Counted from the first letter of the stretch, positions 17,380-27,235 are shown. The stretch is 39,728 nt of DNA from Fibrobacteria bacterium (GCA_017881725.1 JADGQO010000025.1:1-39728), one strand, 5' to 3'. Numbers and translations: made by a program. Notes: a model not told the origin generated them from the letters alone.

Positions 17380-18837
17380 TCAAATATGAATGGACCTACC
17401 GTGAACGCCCAAGGCCGCTTCCTTGAGCGTTTCCGCCAAGGTCGGATGCGCGTGACAGGTGCGGGCCAAGTCCTCGCTGCTGGCCCCGAATTCCATGGCG
17501 GCCACGGCTTCGGCGATTAAATCCCCGGCGCGTGGTCCCAGGATATGGACTCCTAAAATCCTATCGGTCGCGGCGTCGGCCAGAATCTTGACGCGACCTT
17601 CGGTCTCCGCCAGGGCCCGGGCGCGGCCGTTGGCCAGGAAGGGGAAGGATCCCTTTTTATAGGCGATACTCGCTGCTTGCAATTCCTCTTCCGTCTTTCC
17701 CACCGAGGCGATTTCCGGATGGGTATAGACAACGCCGGGAATGGCGTCGTAATTCACGTGACCGTAACCTGTAAGCCACCGTTCCACGCAAGCGACGGCC
17801 TCTTCCTCGGCCTTATGCGCCAGCATGGGCCCCGCGATCACGTCTCCAATCGCGTAGACGCCGGGGGCGGAGGTCGCGAAGGCAGAATCGACGGGGATGC
17901 GTCCGCGCGGATCGGTTTGGATGCCCACGATTTCCAACCCCAGGTTTTCCGTATTGGGGGCGCGGCCGATGGCCACGAGAACCTTGTCGCATACGATGGG
18001 TTCGCCACCTTCGATTTCCACGCGCGCTTGCGTGGTCTCTACGCGCGCTTGCGTTCCCACGCCCGCTTGCTCGGGCGCGGAGGCGGCTATCGTCCGGGCG
18101 GACTTCACGCGGGTACCCAAACGGAATTCCAATCCCTGCTTGGCCAGGATTTTTTGGGCCTCGGCGGCGATTTCCCGATCCATGCCGGGAAGAATCCGAT
18201 CCAGGAATTCCAGGACCGTCACGCGCGACCCCAACCGGCTCCACACCGATCCTAATTCCAATCCGATGGCTCCGGCCCCGATGACCACGAGATGTCCCGG
18301 AGGTTGGGTATAGCTTAAGGCTTCGGTGCTCGTGCCCACCGCGAGGCCGTCCACTTCGATGCCGGGAACCATGGCGGTCTTGCTGCCGGTGGCGATGAGA
18401 ATGCGTTCGGCCTTCAGGGATTCCGGCGCGGGGGAACTCTCCCCGGTCCGTGCGGATGTTACCGTAACCCGTCCGTTACCGACCAGCTTCCCATGCCCTT
18501 GGAACCGGGTGATTTTGCCTTTTTTGAAAAGACCTTCGATGCCTTTGGTGTTGGCCTTGACGACCATGTCCTTATGGCTCATCATGGCAGGGAGATCCAA
18601 ATCCACGGCTCCGATCTTCACGCCGAAACGCGCCATGCCGTGTTTGGCCTGATGGTATCGCTCGCTCGCTTCCAACAACGCCTTGCTCGGAATGCAGCCG
18701 ATTCGCAGGCAAGTGCCGCCCAAAGCAGATTCCTTTTCCACCACCGCCACCTTAAGCCCCAGTTGCGCCGCGCGAATGGCGGCCACGTAACCGCCGGGCC
18801 CCGCTCCAATGACGATGAGATCAAATGACTGTTCCAT
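17380..18837 (-). CDS. lpdA: Dihydrolipoyl dehydrogenase (E3)
   Basis: 485 residues. This flavoprotein reoxidises the dihydrolipoyl group of the 2-oxoglutarate dehydrogenase E2 with NAD. The FAD-binding GAGPGG is at 11-16. The redox disulfide GGTCLRIGCIPSK holds Cys43 and Cys48. A second nucleotide-binding GAGAIGLELG follows mid-protein, and the C-terminal HAHPTLAETLKEAAL contains the catalytic His and Glu. Residues of the NAD-domain loop carry an unusual insert with tandem TQARVE repeats (DNA 18020-18070). It is last in the sucA-odhB-lpdA order, 144 nt after odhB, with its own AAAGG ribosome-binding site. Confidence 0.96.
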   Translation of the reverse strand: MEQSFDLIVIGAGPGGYVAAIRAAQLGLKVAVVEKESALGGTCLRIGCIPSKALLEASERYHQAKHGMARFGVKIGAVDLDLPAMMSHKDMVVKANTKGIEGLFKKGKITRFQGHGKLVGNGRVTVTSARTGESSPAPESLKAERILIATGSKTAMVPGIEVDGLAVGTSTEALSYTQPPGHLVVIGAGAIGLELGSVWSRLGSRVTVLEFLDRILPGMDREIAAEAQKILAKQGLEFRLGTRVKSARTIAASAPEQAGVGTQARVETTQARVEIEGGEPIVCDKVLVAIGRAPNTENLGLEIVGIQTDPRGRIPVDSAFATSAPGVYAIGDVIAGPMLAHKAEEEAVACVERWLTGYGHVNYDAIPGVVYTHPEIASVGKTEEELQAASIAYKKGSFPFLANGRARALAETEGRVKILADAATDRILGVHILGPRAGDLIAEAVAAMEFGASSEDLARTCHAHPTLAETLKEAALGVHGRSIHI

Positions 18838-18981
18838 GCGGACCTTTATCGTTGAAAGTCAAAGTTTAGAGGCGAAAGGTAAAAAGCTAAAGGTTTAAGA
18901 TCGCCTTGCGGCGCGCTATTGCCGACACGTCCAGCGACCATGGGGCCGCGCTTTTGACTTTTAACCTTGGATTTCTCCCTT
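18838..18981. other. Intergenic region between odhB and lpdA
   Basis: This 144-bp gap contains A/G-rich repeats (GAAAGGTAAAAAGCTAAAGG near 18881) and a long-range inverted pair, AAAGTCAAAG (18856-18865) against CTTTTGACTTT (18952-18962). It could fold in the mRNA, but no known RNA element is recognised. Confidence 0.3.
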
Positions 18982-20433
18982 CTAAATTTCCAATAACAGC
19001 CTCGCCGGATCTTCCAAGGCGTCCTTGATGCGCTTGAGGAAAGTCACGGCTTCGCGGCCGTCCACGATCCGGTGATCGTAGGTCAAGGCCACGTACATCA
19101 TGGGTCGAATCACCACCTGGCCGTTGCGCGCCACCGGACGATCCTGGATGGCGTGCATTCCCAGTACGCCGCTTTGGGGCGGATTGACGATGGGCGTGGA
19201 CAACAACGACCCGTACACCCCGCCGTTGCTGATGGTGAACGTGCCGCCTTGCAATTCCTCCAGCTTGAGGGCGTTGGCCTGGGCGCGTTTGGCGAAGTCG
19301 GCGATGGCGAGCTCGACCTGCGCGAAGCCCAAGCGCTCGGCGTTGCGCAGGATGGGGACCACCAGGCCCTTGCCTCCGCCCACGGCCAGGCCGATATCGC
19401 AATAATGCTTGTAGATGATCTCGTTGCCGCGGATTTCCGCGTTGATTTGCGGGATGAGCTTGAGCGCGTCCACGGCGGCCTTCACGAAGAAGGACATATA
19501 TCCGAGTTTGATGCCGTACTTTTTGACGAAAGCGTCCTGGTGGCGTTGGCGCAGCTCGGACATGGCCGTCATGTCGATTTCATTGAACGTGGTCAACAGG
19601 GCCGCGTTCTGCTGGGCCTGGACCAGTCGCTCCGCGACTTTGCGCCGCAGCATGCTCATGGGAACGACTTCCTCCACGCGGTCGGCGGACGAAGAGGCGG
19701 GCGAGGCTGCTGATACCGGCGAGGTGGAGCCGGCGGAAGCGGATGCTTTGGCTGTGGCGGGTTTTGGCTGCGGAGGATTCGCTCCGGGCGAAGCGTTGGT
19801 AGGAGGTAACGCGGCTGGAACGGTTGCAGGAGGGATTTGGTCCGCACCGGATTGGGTATGCCGCAGGACGTCTTCCTTGAGCAGGCGACCACCGGGACCC
19901 GTGGCCGTTATGTCAGCAGCGGGGGTGCCGGATTCGGCCAGCGCCCGGGCCGCGGCGGGCATGACGAAAGCTTGTGAGGGCGCGGCGGGTCTCACGGAAA
20001 CCGAATCGGCGCCCGTGGAGGCGGAGACTGCCGGGACGGCGGCGACAGGAGCGGGAGTGACGACGCCGGAAACGGCCTCAGTGGTGGCGGCCTTGGGCGG
20101 AGCGACGGGTTTGACCACCGGTATCTTGGTCGTTTCCGGGAAAACATGGGCCGAGGGCTTTCCGACCGGGGTAACGGGTGGGTTACCCGGGGCAATCGCA
20201 TCCTCGACGTAACCGATCACGTCGCCGACCTTGGCCATCTCGCCTTTCCCCTTCACGATTTTTGCCAGCACGCCGGCCACGGGCGAAGGCAATTCCACCG
20301 TCGCTTTGTCCGTTTCGATGACGGCCACGTTGCCGTCCCGTTCCACGCGATCGCCAACGGCCTTGAGCCAATCCGCGATTTGCACTTCCGTGATGGACTC
20401 GCCTACCTTGGGCACAATCAGTTCGATGAGCAT
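18982..20433 (-). CDS. odhB: 2-oxoglutarate dehydrogenase E2, dihydrolipoyllysine succinyltransferase
   Basis: 483 residues. It transfers the succinyl group from E1 to CoA in the TCA cycle. The N-terminal lipoyl domain (1-77) has the lipoylated Lys43 in [12 protein letters not shown] Pro/Ala-rich linker follows, then the E1/E3-binding domain (about 152-190; [24 protein letters not shown]), a second long Ala/Pro/Ser linker, and the catalytic domain (about 250-483). That domain contains [26 protein letters not shown] and the active-site [15 protein letters not shown] near the end. These mark the succinyl rather than acetyl type. A good AGAGG site precedes the ATG. Confidence 0.96.
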   Translation of the reverse strand: MLIELIVPKVGESITEVQIADWLKAVGDRVERDGNVAVIETDKATVELPSPVAGVLAKIVKGKGEMAKVGDVIGYVEDAIAPGNPPVTPVGKPSAHVFPETTKIPVVKPVAPPKAATTEAVSGVVTPAPVAAVPAVSASTGADSVSVRPAAPSQAFVMPAAARALAESGTPAADITATGPGGRLLKEDVLRHTQSGADQIPPATVPAALPPTNASPGANPPQPKPATAKASASAGSTSPVSAASPASSSADRVEEVVPMSMLRRKVAERLVQAQQNAALLTTFNEIDMTAMSELRQRHQDAFVKKYGIKLGYMSFFVKAAVDALKLIPQINAEIRGNEIIYKHYCDIGLAVGGGKGLVVPILRNAERLGFAQVELAIADFAKRAQANALKLEELQGGTFTISNGGVYGSLLSTPIVNPPQSGVLGMHAIQDRPVARNGQVVIRPMMYVALTYDHRIVDGREAVTFLKRIKDALEDPARLLLEI

Positions 20434-20465
20434 GGGAACCTCTGTAATCCGAATTCAAAGTGAGA

Positions 20466-20479
20466 TTGAAAAGTTTCAA
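20466..20479. other. Palindrome with T-run between sucA and odhB
   Basis: TTGAAAAGTTTCAA (20466-20479) is a 6-bp-arm palindrome, followed on the plus strand by eight T. It would be a weak terminator only for plus-strand, antisense transcripts; the operon runs on the minus strand. Confidence 0.3.
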
Positions 20480-20503
20480 CCTTTTTTTTCCGTAACGTCA
20501 CTG

Positions 20504-23500
20504 TTACCTTGCCGCGAAGGCCTTGTCCAGAATTTGCCTCTGCTCCAGCTTATGACTGCTGGCGGAACCCGTGGCCGGGGTCGAGGCCGCCATGCGGTGC
20601 ACGCCGTAGAAAGGATGCCCTCCGGGCAGCTCAGCGCCGAAGCGCGCGCGCAGGGTCCGCCAGGCGCCCATATTCTCCGGTTCCTCCTGGACCCAGGTGA
20701 CGGGGACGCCGCTGCTAAAAGGCTTTAACGCCAGGGTTAAGGTGTCGGGATAGAGCGGATACAATTGCTCCAGGCGCAGGATGGCGACGTCCGCGCGCCG
20801 CAATTTGTCACGCTCCTCGGCCAGATCATAATAAACCTTGCCGGAGCATAGTAACACCTGGGTTACCTCGGGACGCGCTCCCAGGGCCGATCGGCCGAAA
20901 GCCGGAGACGCAGCCGTTCCAGAGGCAGGGTCCTCCCCGGAGTTTCCCGGAACGGATGTTCCGGCGGGAGCATTTGTTCCCGCAGGGACGTCGGGCAAGA
21001 TGCGATGAAACCCCTTCGTTGCCAATTCGGACAGGCTTGAAACCGCGCCGGAATGGCGCAGCAGGCTTTTGGGCGTCATGATGATCAGCGGTTTGCGCCA
21101 GAGCCGCAGCACCTGGCGACGCAAGGCGTGAAAATACTGGGCCGGGGTCGAGCAATTCAGGACTTGGAAATTATCCTCGGCGGCCATGGCCAGAAAACGC
21201 TCCAGGCGGGCGCTGGAATGCTCCGGGCCCATGCCTTCGAATCCGTGCGGAAGCAGCATGACCAAACCGGATAGCCGCCGCCATTTTTCCTCGGCGCTGG
21301 CGATGAATTGATCGATGATGGGCTGCGCCACGTTCGCGAAGTCCCCGAATTGCGCCTCCCAAACGGTGAGGCCCTTGGGCGTATCCAGGCTGTATCCGTA
21401 ATCGAAACCCAACACACCGTTTTCCGTCAGCGGGCTGTTGTAGATTTCCACCGTCGCCTGGCTCTCGGAAATGTTGGCCAGCGGCATGAAGGTTTTGCCG
21501 TTCTCCACATCGTGGAACACGCTGTGGCGTTGGCTGAAAGTGCCGCGCTGGCAATCCTGCCCGCTCATGCGCAGCCGGAAACCCTCGGTGGCCAAGGACG
21601 CGAAAGCCAAAGCCTCGGCGGCAGCCCAATCCAGGGGTCTTTCACCGCGCCCCATCAGACGCCTTTGTTCCAGGATTTTTTCCACCTTGGGATGCGGATG
21701 GAATCCTTGCGGAAGCGTGGTCAGGGAATCCATCAAAGCCGTCAAGCGCGCTGCGGGCACCGACGTGTCCACGTCGCGCGTCAGGGTTTCCGGACCGCCG
21801 GCATAGCCTTTCCAGGTGCGGCTGGGTGTTTCGCCGCTGCGGATGAACTCGCTGCGCCGCGCCTCGGAAAGTTCCAGCTCCAAATTTTCGGTGCGCTTGG
21901 CCGCGATGTTGTCGGCTTCCTCGCGCGTGATGCCGCCCAGCTTGAGCAAATGTTCCAGATAGCCCTCGCGCACGGATTTCCGCCGCGCGATGGTCTGGTA
22001 CAAAAGCGGTTGCGTGAATCCGGGCTCGTCGCCTTCGTTATGGCCGCGCCGCCGATAACCGTACATGTCGATCACCACGTCCCGCTGGAATTGCATGCGG
22101 AAATCCAGGGCCAGGTTGACCACCGCCGCCACAGCTTCCGGATCCTCACCGTTCACGTGGAAGATCGGGATTTGCAGCATCTTGGCCACGTCGGTGGCGT
22201 AGGTGGTGGAACGCGCTTCCGAGGGCGAAGTGGTGAACCCGATTTGATTGTTCAGGACGACGTGCAAGGTACCGCCCGTGCGGTATCCGGGCAGTTCGCT
22301 CATGTTCAGGATTTCCTGGATGATGCCTTCGCCCGCGAAAGCCGCGTCGCCATGAATCAGAAGCGCCAGCCCGCGCCGCCTTCCCGTATCGCCCACGCGA
22401 TCCTGCTTGGCCCGCAAGCGTCCTTGCGCCACGGGATTCACGAATTCCAAATGGCTGGGGTTGAAGCACAGCGAAAGATGCAAAGTATGCCCGTTCTGCG
22501 TGGTCCAATCCGAGGAGTAACCCAGATGGTACTTCACGTCCCCGCGGCCCAGATGCGCCTCCGGATCGCGATCCTCGAACTCGCTGAAAATGTCGCGCGG
22601 ATGCTTGCCCATGATGTTGGCCAGGACGTTGAGCCGCCCGCGATGTGCCATGCCCAGCACGATTTCATCGATGCCCTGGTCGCCGGCCTTTTCGATGGCC
22701 AGATCGAGCAAGGGAATCAGGCTCTCCGACCCTTCCAAGGAAAAGCTTTTCGCGCCCAGGTATTTCTTCTGGATGAATTCCTCGAAAATGACCGCGTCGG
22801 TCAAGCGCGTGAGGATGTCCAATTGCTGCGTTCGCGCCAAGGTGATGCGGTTCTGCGAGCCTTCCATGCGATCGGTCAGCCAATCGCGCACGCGGGGATT
22901 GTCGATGTGCATGAACTGCACGCCGATGCTGCGGCAATAAGTGTTGTGCAGCCGTTCCATCACCTGCCGCAAAGTCATGGTTTCCGCGCCGCCCAAAGTG
23001 AGGCCGGAAACTTCCCGATTCATGTCCCGGTCCGTGATGCCGAAGAAGTTCGGTTCCAGATCAGCGACCTTGCCCTGGGGCGGATGTCCCAGCGGATCGA
23101 TGCGCGCGAAAAGGTGTCCGCGCACGCGATAGGCCCTCACCATCTGGTCGGTACGCGCTTGCAGGGCGACGGCGTCTCCGGAGGCGAAGTTAACGGCTTC
23201 CGTGCGGACCACGAAGCTTGCCGGACTCGATCCGGAGGACGAACCCAAGGTAGAGCCGGGACCGGTCGCGTTAGGCGACGCTTGCGGACCGGAGGAAATC
23301 GGCGGAATCGTCGTCGATGGCGACAGGGTGAGTGGTGACGTCGAGAAGGACTGCTTCGCCGGGCTCGGTGCCAACGCGAACAAGCCTGCGGCCGGCAGCG
23401 AGGGCCCCAACTGGGGGTTCTTGCGGAATCCTTGCGCGTCTTCCGCCGGTAAGGCCGCGAAATAGGCGCGCCAATCCGCGGCAACGGAATTCGGGTCTTG

Positions 23501-23566
23501 CAGGAAATCGGCGTACAGGGCTTCCACGAAGCCCAGGCTGAGTTGATTCGGGTCGAGGGTCGTCAT
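20504..23566 (-). CDS. sucA: 2-oxoglutarate dehydrogenase E1 component
   Basis: 1020 residues from the ATG at 23566; a GTG at 23590 is in frame. This thiamine-diphosphate enzyme decarboxylates 2-oxoglutarate and passes the succinyl group to odhB. The N-terminal E2-binding segment is [16 protein letters not shown]. Catalytic-domain landmarks are [25 protein letters not shown], the TPP/Mg motif region, [19 protein letters not shown] and, near the C-terminus, [14 protein letters not shown]. It exceeds the usual length of about 930 because of a Pro/Ser linker (about 60-125) and a repeat-bearing insert ([16 protein letters not shown]) before the last domain. It is probably the first gene of the operon. 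Confidence 0.95.
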   Translation of the reverse strand: MTTLDPNQLSLGFVEALYADFLQDPNSVAADWRAYFAALPAEDAQGFRKNPQLGPSLPAAGLFALAPSPAKQSFSTSPLTLSPSTTIPPISSGPQASPNATGPGSTLGSSSGSSPASFVVRTEAVNFASGDAVALQARTDQMVRAYRVRGHLFARIDPLGHPPQGKVADLEPNFFGITDRDMNREVSGLTLGGAETMTLRQVMERLHNTYCRSIGVQFMHIDNPRVRDWLTDRMEGSQNRITLARTQQLDILTRLTDAVIFEEFIQKKYLGAKSFSLEGSESLIPLLDLAIEKAGDQGIDEIVLGMAHRGRLNVLANIMGKHPRDIFSEFEDRDPEAHLGRGDVKYHLGYSSDWTTQNGHTLHLSLCFNPSHLEFVNPVAQGRLRAKQDRVGDTGRRRGLALLIHGDAAFAGEGIIQEILNMSELPGYRTGGTLHVVLNNQIGFTTSPSEARSTTYATDVAKMLQIPIFHVNGEDPEAVAAVVNLALDFRMQFQRDVVIDMYGYRRRGHNEGDEPGFTQPLLYQTIARRKSVREGYLEHLLKLGGITREEADNIAAKRTENLELELSEARRSEFIRSGETPSRTWKGYAGGPETLTRDVDTSVPAARLTALMDSLTTLPQGFHPHPKVEKILEQRRLMGRGERPLDWAAAEALAFASLATEGFRLRMSGQDCQRGTFSQRHSVFHDVENGKTFMPLANISESQATVEIYNSPLTENGVLGFDYGYSLDTPKGLTVWEAQFGDFANVAQPIIDQFIASAEEKWRRLSGLVMLLPHGFEGMGPEHSSARLERFLAMAAEDNFQVLNCSTPAQYFHALRRQVLRLWRKPLIIMTPKSLLRHSGAVSSLSELATKGFHRILPDVPAGTNAPAGTSVPGNSGEDPASGTAASPAFGRSALGARPEVTQVLLCSGKVYYDLAEERDKLRRADVAILRLEQLYPLYPDTLTLALKPFSSGVPVTWVQEEPENMGAWRTLRARFGAELPGGHPFYGVHRMAASTPATGSASSHKLEQRQILDKAFAAR

Positions 23567-23801
23567 GGGTTCATTCACGGACTGGGGCACGTTGGGAGAA
23601 ATAGGTGATTAGTGACAAGGAGGCAAAAATAGTTACCCGCTCGACCCCTTTGTGGTCAAGGGGAGATTAATTAACCAAATCTCAGGCAATCGGACTCCTT
23701 CACGGCGAAAGCCGACTTAGGATCGATTAAACCCGCTTGCCGCGGCGGTCAGGAAGTGGACAATTTTTGCCAACAGCCGCGTGGATTCCTTTCTTTATCA
23801 C

Positions 23802-24161
23802 ATGCTCCCAATCGAATTGCCGGAATCGGACGAAAAACTGTTGGACGAATGCGAGGTCGAAACCTTCCGCTCCGGCGGCAAGGGCGGCCAGCACGTGAAT
23901 AAAACCGACAGCGCCGTGCGCCTGCGGCATATGCCCACGGGCCTGGTGGTGATGTGCCAACAGGAACGCAGCCAGTTCATGAACAAGTCCATTTGCCTGG
24001 AAAAGCTGCGCGAGAAAGTCGCTAAGCTCAATATCGTGCCGCTGCAACGCAAGGCTACCAAGCCTCCCAAGTCCGCCAAGCGCGCTAAGAAAAAAGCCAA
24101 AACGCATCTCTCCAAACGAAAACAACAACGCTCGCAAGATTGGTCCGGAGGCGAGGAATAA
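23802..24161 (+). CDS. Class-I release-factor-like peptidyl-tRNA hydrolase (ArfB/YaeJ-like)
   Basis: 119 residues from the ATG at 23802; an in-frame GTG at 23781 is possible. The RF-1 domain has the universally conserved GGQ at 28-30 in [19 protein letters not shown], which positions water for peptidyl-tRNA hydrolysis. There is no codon-recognition domain. A strongly basic tail ([20 protein letters not shown]) matches the ArfB type, whose tail enters the empty mRNA channel of stalled ribosomes. It could alternatively be another stand-alone RF homologue. It is divergent from sucA, with 235 nt between the two starts. Confidence 0.82.
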   Translation: MLPIELPESDEKLLDECEVETFRSGGKGGQHVNKTDSAVRLRHMPTGLVVMCQQERSQFMNKSICLEKLREKVAKLNIVPLQRKATKPPKSAKRAKKKAKTHLSKRKQQRSQDWSGGEE

Positions 24162-24271
24162 GGTCCCGTTTAAGGGTCCGTTAAGAAATAACTCTCAGCT
24201 CGACACCCGTCGGAAGGCCACACTTCCGGCATTACTTGCTGGTCCCACTGGTCATTGCTACGCTTCGCAGT

Positions 24272-24772
24272 ATGACGACCAGAGCCTCATCGCCGATTCC
24301 TTCCGCTTACAAAATCATCGCCGACTACGAATCGTTGCGCGCCTTCATTTTGAAGCTGCTCGCGCCCGTGGAAGCGAAGCACGCGCTCGTCGTGCCAGCG
24401 GGGCATAGTAATCATTTGCATTGGCATATCGGCCATATGTTGTTCGCCCAGGCCGGCGCCTTATATTTATGGAGCGGCGCGCCCGCGCCTTACGGTAAGG
24501 GGTGGATGGCCTATTTCGGCCAAGGCACCGGCCCCAAGTCGTATGATTCCCTGGTTCCCGATTGGGACGAGTTGCTCGCGGTGATGCGCAAACATTCCGT
24601 GGGCTTGGCGGAAACCGTCGGCCCCCGTTTGTCCGCGCCGTTGGGTCGTCCGCAAAACTTCATGAACATCCCCATGGCCACGGTAGGCGAGACTTTCCCG
24701 TTTTTGATGGCCCATGAGGGCGAGCATATCGCCCATATCAAGTCGTTGCGGAAAAAAATCCTGGGAATCTGA
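24272..24772 (+). CDS. DinB-like four-helix-bundle protein
   Basis: 166 residues. The pattern is that of the DinB/DUF1569 superfamily: an N-terminal helix (ESLRAFILKLL), then HWHIGHMLFAQAG with two His in a helix, and a C-terminal MAHEGEHIAHIKSL helix with further His residues. Together these could form a metal site. Members include thiol-dependent transferases and many proteins of unknown role. No clear ribosome-binding site is visible before the ATG at 24272; a longer frame begins at 24236. Single-gene context, so the function remains open. Confidence 0.7.
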   Translation: MTTRASSPIPSAYKIIADYESLRAFILKLLAPVEAKHALVVPAGHSNHLHWHIGHMLFAQAGALYLWSGAPAPYGKGWMAYFGQGTGPKSYDSLVPDWDELLAVMRKHSVGLAETVGPRLSAPLGRPQNFMNIPMATVGETFPFLMAHEGEHIAHIKSLRKKILGI

Positions 24773-25001
24773 CCCGCCCGCCCCCCGGTGAAATTCTTTT
24801 GGAAGAAATCCCTGGAGTCGGTCACATCGCCGAATGAGGTGGGGGCTGCGCGGATCGACGCGGGCGCTGTGGCCGCCGTAGGCGCGACTCTGAAGGCGCA
24901 CCTGGATTCTCGCGATCAGTCGGCTTCGGATGCCGTGCTAAAAAGTGATCCGTTAGGTATCTAATCGGTTAATAAACTTTACGGTTAAGAAGATTAACGG
25001 T
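24773..25001. other. Intergenic patchwork: gene-fragment duplication and dispersed repeat
   Basis: 24786-24811 is a 26-bp exact copy of 25706-25731, which lies inside the DUF3570 gene. 24847-24898 is copy B of the 52-bp dispersed repeat. A 58-codon frame (24788-24964, GTG start, plus strand) stays open through both but has no ribosome-binding site and no recognisable product. Confidence 0.6.
24847..24898. repeat. Dispersed 52-bp repeat, copy B
   Basis: Ungapped 44-of-52 match to 2960-3011, in the same orientation, about 21.9 kb away. Substitutions cluster in the middle (24867-24876). Confidence 0.6.
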
Positions 25002-26183
25002 TCAGAAACTGAACTTCATGCGACCTTCCACCACGTTGGCGGAAAAGTTGCTCGGCGACGTATCGTTGAAATAGCGGAAGTACAACACCGCGACGCTGCT
25101 GTTGGTCAGGAAGTCCCAGTCCGGGTGCTTGCGTCCGAAGGTACGCAGGAAGCAGGTGATTCCGGCGCCCACGTTGTTGGAGCTGAAGGCTTGCAGCTTA
25201 TAATCCGCCGCATCGTAGGCCTTGGAATCCCCGGCGGCGTAGTCGCCGAAGTTGGCGGCTGTTTGCTCGTAGTAACGGTATTCAGGGCTGAAAATCCAAT
25301 CCGGCGTGATGTATTTGTTGAGCTTCAGCGAAGCGGTGTGCGACTTCACCCCCCAATCGTCCCAGTAGTAACGGTAATTCAAAACGACCGACGCTTCCAT
25401 GCGCGTCAAATACTGGCTCAACTCTCCCCAGGCGGCCTGGCGGAAACGCATGGTCGGATGGCGTTCGGCCAAGGTGTCGTTCAAAAGCGGATTGTCCGCG
25501 CGGGGATGCGCCACCTTGCGGTATGGATCGCTGAGATAGCCGTGATTGCGCATGCCGTCGCCGCCTACGCGCAGGATGGTGGTGGGCGACAGGATTTGCG
25601 AAAGGACGATGGAAGCCTGATGCGTTTCCTTGAAGCGGTTGACGATGGATCCGTCGGCGGTGATTTCTCCCACCGAATCCAAAGTGTACTGGGCCTTCAG
25701 CGAAACGGTGAAATTCTTTTGGAAGAAATCCTGCGTCAGGCCGCCCACCAGGGATTGCGAGGCGTAATCCACTTCCTGGCTGAAATAATACGAGGCCGAC
25801 AGCTTGGTGTTTTCGCCCAAGCCCTGTTCCACCCCGCCGATGATTTGTCCCCGGTTCTTGCGGAAGTCCGATCCACTTTGCCGAGGCGGACGTGACGCGC
25901 CGGTTACGGCGTCCAAGGGTGGCACCTTGGTCTGATCCAATTCCACGTCCAGCATGACCACCGTTTTTTGCCACACCGTCTTGGACAAGGAAAAGGCCGA
26001 GGTGGCCACGGTGTTGTTCCCGTTGTCGGAAAAATAGTAGTTGGTGTATTCCACTTCGTCCGCGTCCGCCGAACTTGCGCCCAGGCCCAGACCCAAACCG
26101 GCGCAAACGGCGAGCAACGAAGCGGAGACGGCCAAAGCCTGAGTCGAAAACCACGGTAACCGCTGTGTTACTCCAAAGCTCAT
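25002..26183 (-). CDS. DUF3570 family outer-membrane beta-barrel protein
   Basis: 393 residues. A signal peptide covers about residues 8-40. The mature start DEVEYTNYYFSDNGNN and the motif KNRGQIIGGVEQGLGENTKLSASYYFSQEVDYAS are typical of DUF3570. Alternating strands continue to a C-terminal Phe (VVEGRMKFSF), as in outer-membrane barrels. The start was set at ATG 26183 because it overlaps the DUF4266 stop (ATGA); two in-frame Met codons lie just upstream. It is the last gene of a thioredoxin-DUF4266-DUF3570 cassette known from other phyla, where an ApbE flavin transferase often joins; none is here. Function unknown. Confidence 0.88.
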   Translation of the reverse strand: MSFGVTQRLPWFSTQALAVSASLLAVCAGLGLGLGASSADADEVEYTNYYFSDNGNNTVATSAFSLSKTVWQKTVVMLDVELDQTKVPPLDAVTGASRPPRQSGSDFRKNRGQIIGGVEQGLGENTKLSASYYFSQEVDYASQSLVGGLTQDFFQKNFTVSLKAQYTLDSVGEITADGSIVNRFKETHQASIVLSQILSPTTILRVGGDGMRNHGYLSDPYRKVAHPRADNPLLNDTLAERHPTMRFRQAAWGELSQYLTRMEASVVLNYRYYWDDWGVKSHTASLKLNKYITPDWIFSPEYRYYEQTAANFGDYAAGDSKAYDAADYKLQAFSSNNVGAGITCFLRTFGRKHPDWDFLTNSSVAVLYFRYFNDTSPSNFSANVVEGRMKFSF

Positions 26184-26509
26184 TTCGAGCATCCGCATCC
26201 GCCACCCACGCCCGCGGGCCCGCCGATGCTGCCTTCCCGGGTGGAAAAGAATTTCTGCTCCAGGGTCTGCTTGGAAAAATGCGCTCCCGGGTCCATGATC
26301 GGATCCGCCAGCTTCTCGCGCTCATAGGGTTTCACGTTCGCGCAACCGGCCATCCATGCGGACAATCCGGCGCTGACCACTGCATTTCGAGCCCAGCAAA
26401 CCCATCGCGCGAATCGCGTCCTTAGTGTGCTCCGCGCCCATTGTGCGTTTTGCGTAGATCCCGATGAGCATACTCTTTGCAATAAGCCCCGGCCTTCCTG
26501 CTTGCGCAT
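26180..26509 (-). CDS. DUF4266 small lipoprotein
   Basis: 109 residues. The lipobox-like WMAGC (Cys56) is followed by ANVKPYEREKLADPIMDP and, at the end, TREGSIGG and a Cys/Gly tail GGGCGCSK; this is the DUF4266 signature. The upstream start TGATG at 26507-26511 overlaps the thioredoxin stop, but it leaves an unusually long N-terminal region before the hydrophobic stretch, so a later start (for example GTG, in ARNAVVSAG) may be used. Coupled on both sides to its neighbours. Probably attached to a membrane next to the DUF3570 barrel. Confidence 0.82.
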   Translation of the reverse strand: MRKQEGRGLLQRVCSSGSTQNAQWARSTLRTRFARWVCWARNAVVSAGLSAWMAGCANVKPYEREKLADPIMDPGAHFSKQTLEQKFFSTREGSIGGPAGVGGGCGCSK

Positions 26510-27231
26510 CAGCGCCCCTTTCCCTTTCCCATTCCGGCTTCCGCTTTCCCGCCGATGGCTTCCCGTCCGGCCCGGCCCGCGCCCTCCGCGGCGGTTTTCT
26601 TCTCGCCTTCCAGTTGCACGATTTCCGCTTCCAAATTTGCGATTTCCGCAGCCGTGTAACCGTCGTGGCGGAAACGCAAAACCCCTTTCGCGTCAATGAT
26701 GACGGCCGACGGCATTCCGCCGAGATCGTATTGCGCCGCCACCGACCGCTTATCGTCCAGCAGCATGAGCATGTTCCATTTCACCTTCGGATCGAGGAAG
26801 TCGAGCGCCTTCCGTTTCTGTTCGTCGATGCTCACGGCCATGACCACCAAATTCGGATGCTTGGCCTGCAAGCGCGCCAACTCCGGCAAAGTTTTGCGGC
26901 AGGGCGGACACCAGGACGCCCAGAAATCCACGAGCACGATTTTACCCTGCATGGAGCTGAGGCTGATCGGGACGCCCTTTTGTAAATCCGGCAAGGTAAA
27001 ATCCGGCGCCGGGTTTCCCGGAACCGGGCCGATCGGACGGGGGCTTCCAGACGCCGGGCCGCCGGGACGCGGGTCTGCAGACGCGGAAACCTGGATCGCA
27101 CTCAGGCCGAATGCGAAGGCTAAGATCCAAGTGGAAAAAGTCCGTCTGGAAAAAAACCGACCGGACGAAGTCCATGCGGACAAAGTCCATGCGGACAAAG
27201 TCCGCCCGGACCCGTGTGAATTTTTATTCAT
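26509..27231 (-). CDS. TlpA-like periplasmic thioredoxin
   Basis: 240 residues. The thioredoxin fold spans about 75-205 with WCPPC (Cys108, Cys111), the preceding LVDFWASW, a MAVSIDEQ strand and cis-Pro in GGMPSAVIID. It is an exported thiol-disulfide reductant. The N-terminus is odd: tandem LSAWT repeats from 15-bp DNA units (27170-27214), then SRRTFST, a possible twin-arginine motif, before the hydrophobic segment at 36-50. A Pro/Gly-rich linker with PRPGG/PRPIG repeats follows. The C-terminal tail is Lys/Gly-rich. It is first in the cassette. The TATAAT-like box at 27240-27245 would leave almost no leader before this ATG. Confidence 0.88.
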   Translation of the reverse strand: MNKNSHGSGRTLSAWTLSAWTSSGRFFSRRTFSTWILAFAFGLSAIQVSASADPRPGGPASGSPRPIGPVPGNPAPDFTLPDLQKGVPISLSSMQGKIVLVDFWASWCPPCRKTLPELARLQAKHPNLVVMAVSIDEQKRKALDFLDPKVKWNMLMLLDDKRSVAAQYDLGGMPSAVIIDAKGVLRFRHDGYTAAEIANLEAEIVQLEGEKKTAAEGAGRAGREAIGGKAEAGMGKGKGR

Positions 27232-27235
27232 TGCC

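Noticed and set aside
18016..18072. Regular repeats in lpdA considered as a CRISPR-like or attachment element
   Set aside because: Units are 18-21 bp, in frame, without spacers; they encode repeated TQARVE residues within an intact enzyme.
20466..20490. Palindrome plus T-run that resembles a terminator between sucA and odhB
   Set aside because: The T-run follows the stem only on the plus strand, while the operon is transcribed on the minus strand, so it would not end the operon transcript.
21308..23338. 676-codon open frame on the plus strand opposite sucA
   Set aside because: It is the shadow of a strongly supported enzyme gene in GC-rich DNA; the translation has no recognisable domain and no ribosome-binding site.
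24788..24964. 58-codon GTG-started frame after the DinB-like gene
   Set aside because: No ribosome-binding site, composed of duplicated fragments; substitutions between the two copies of the shared repeat show no codon pattern.
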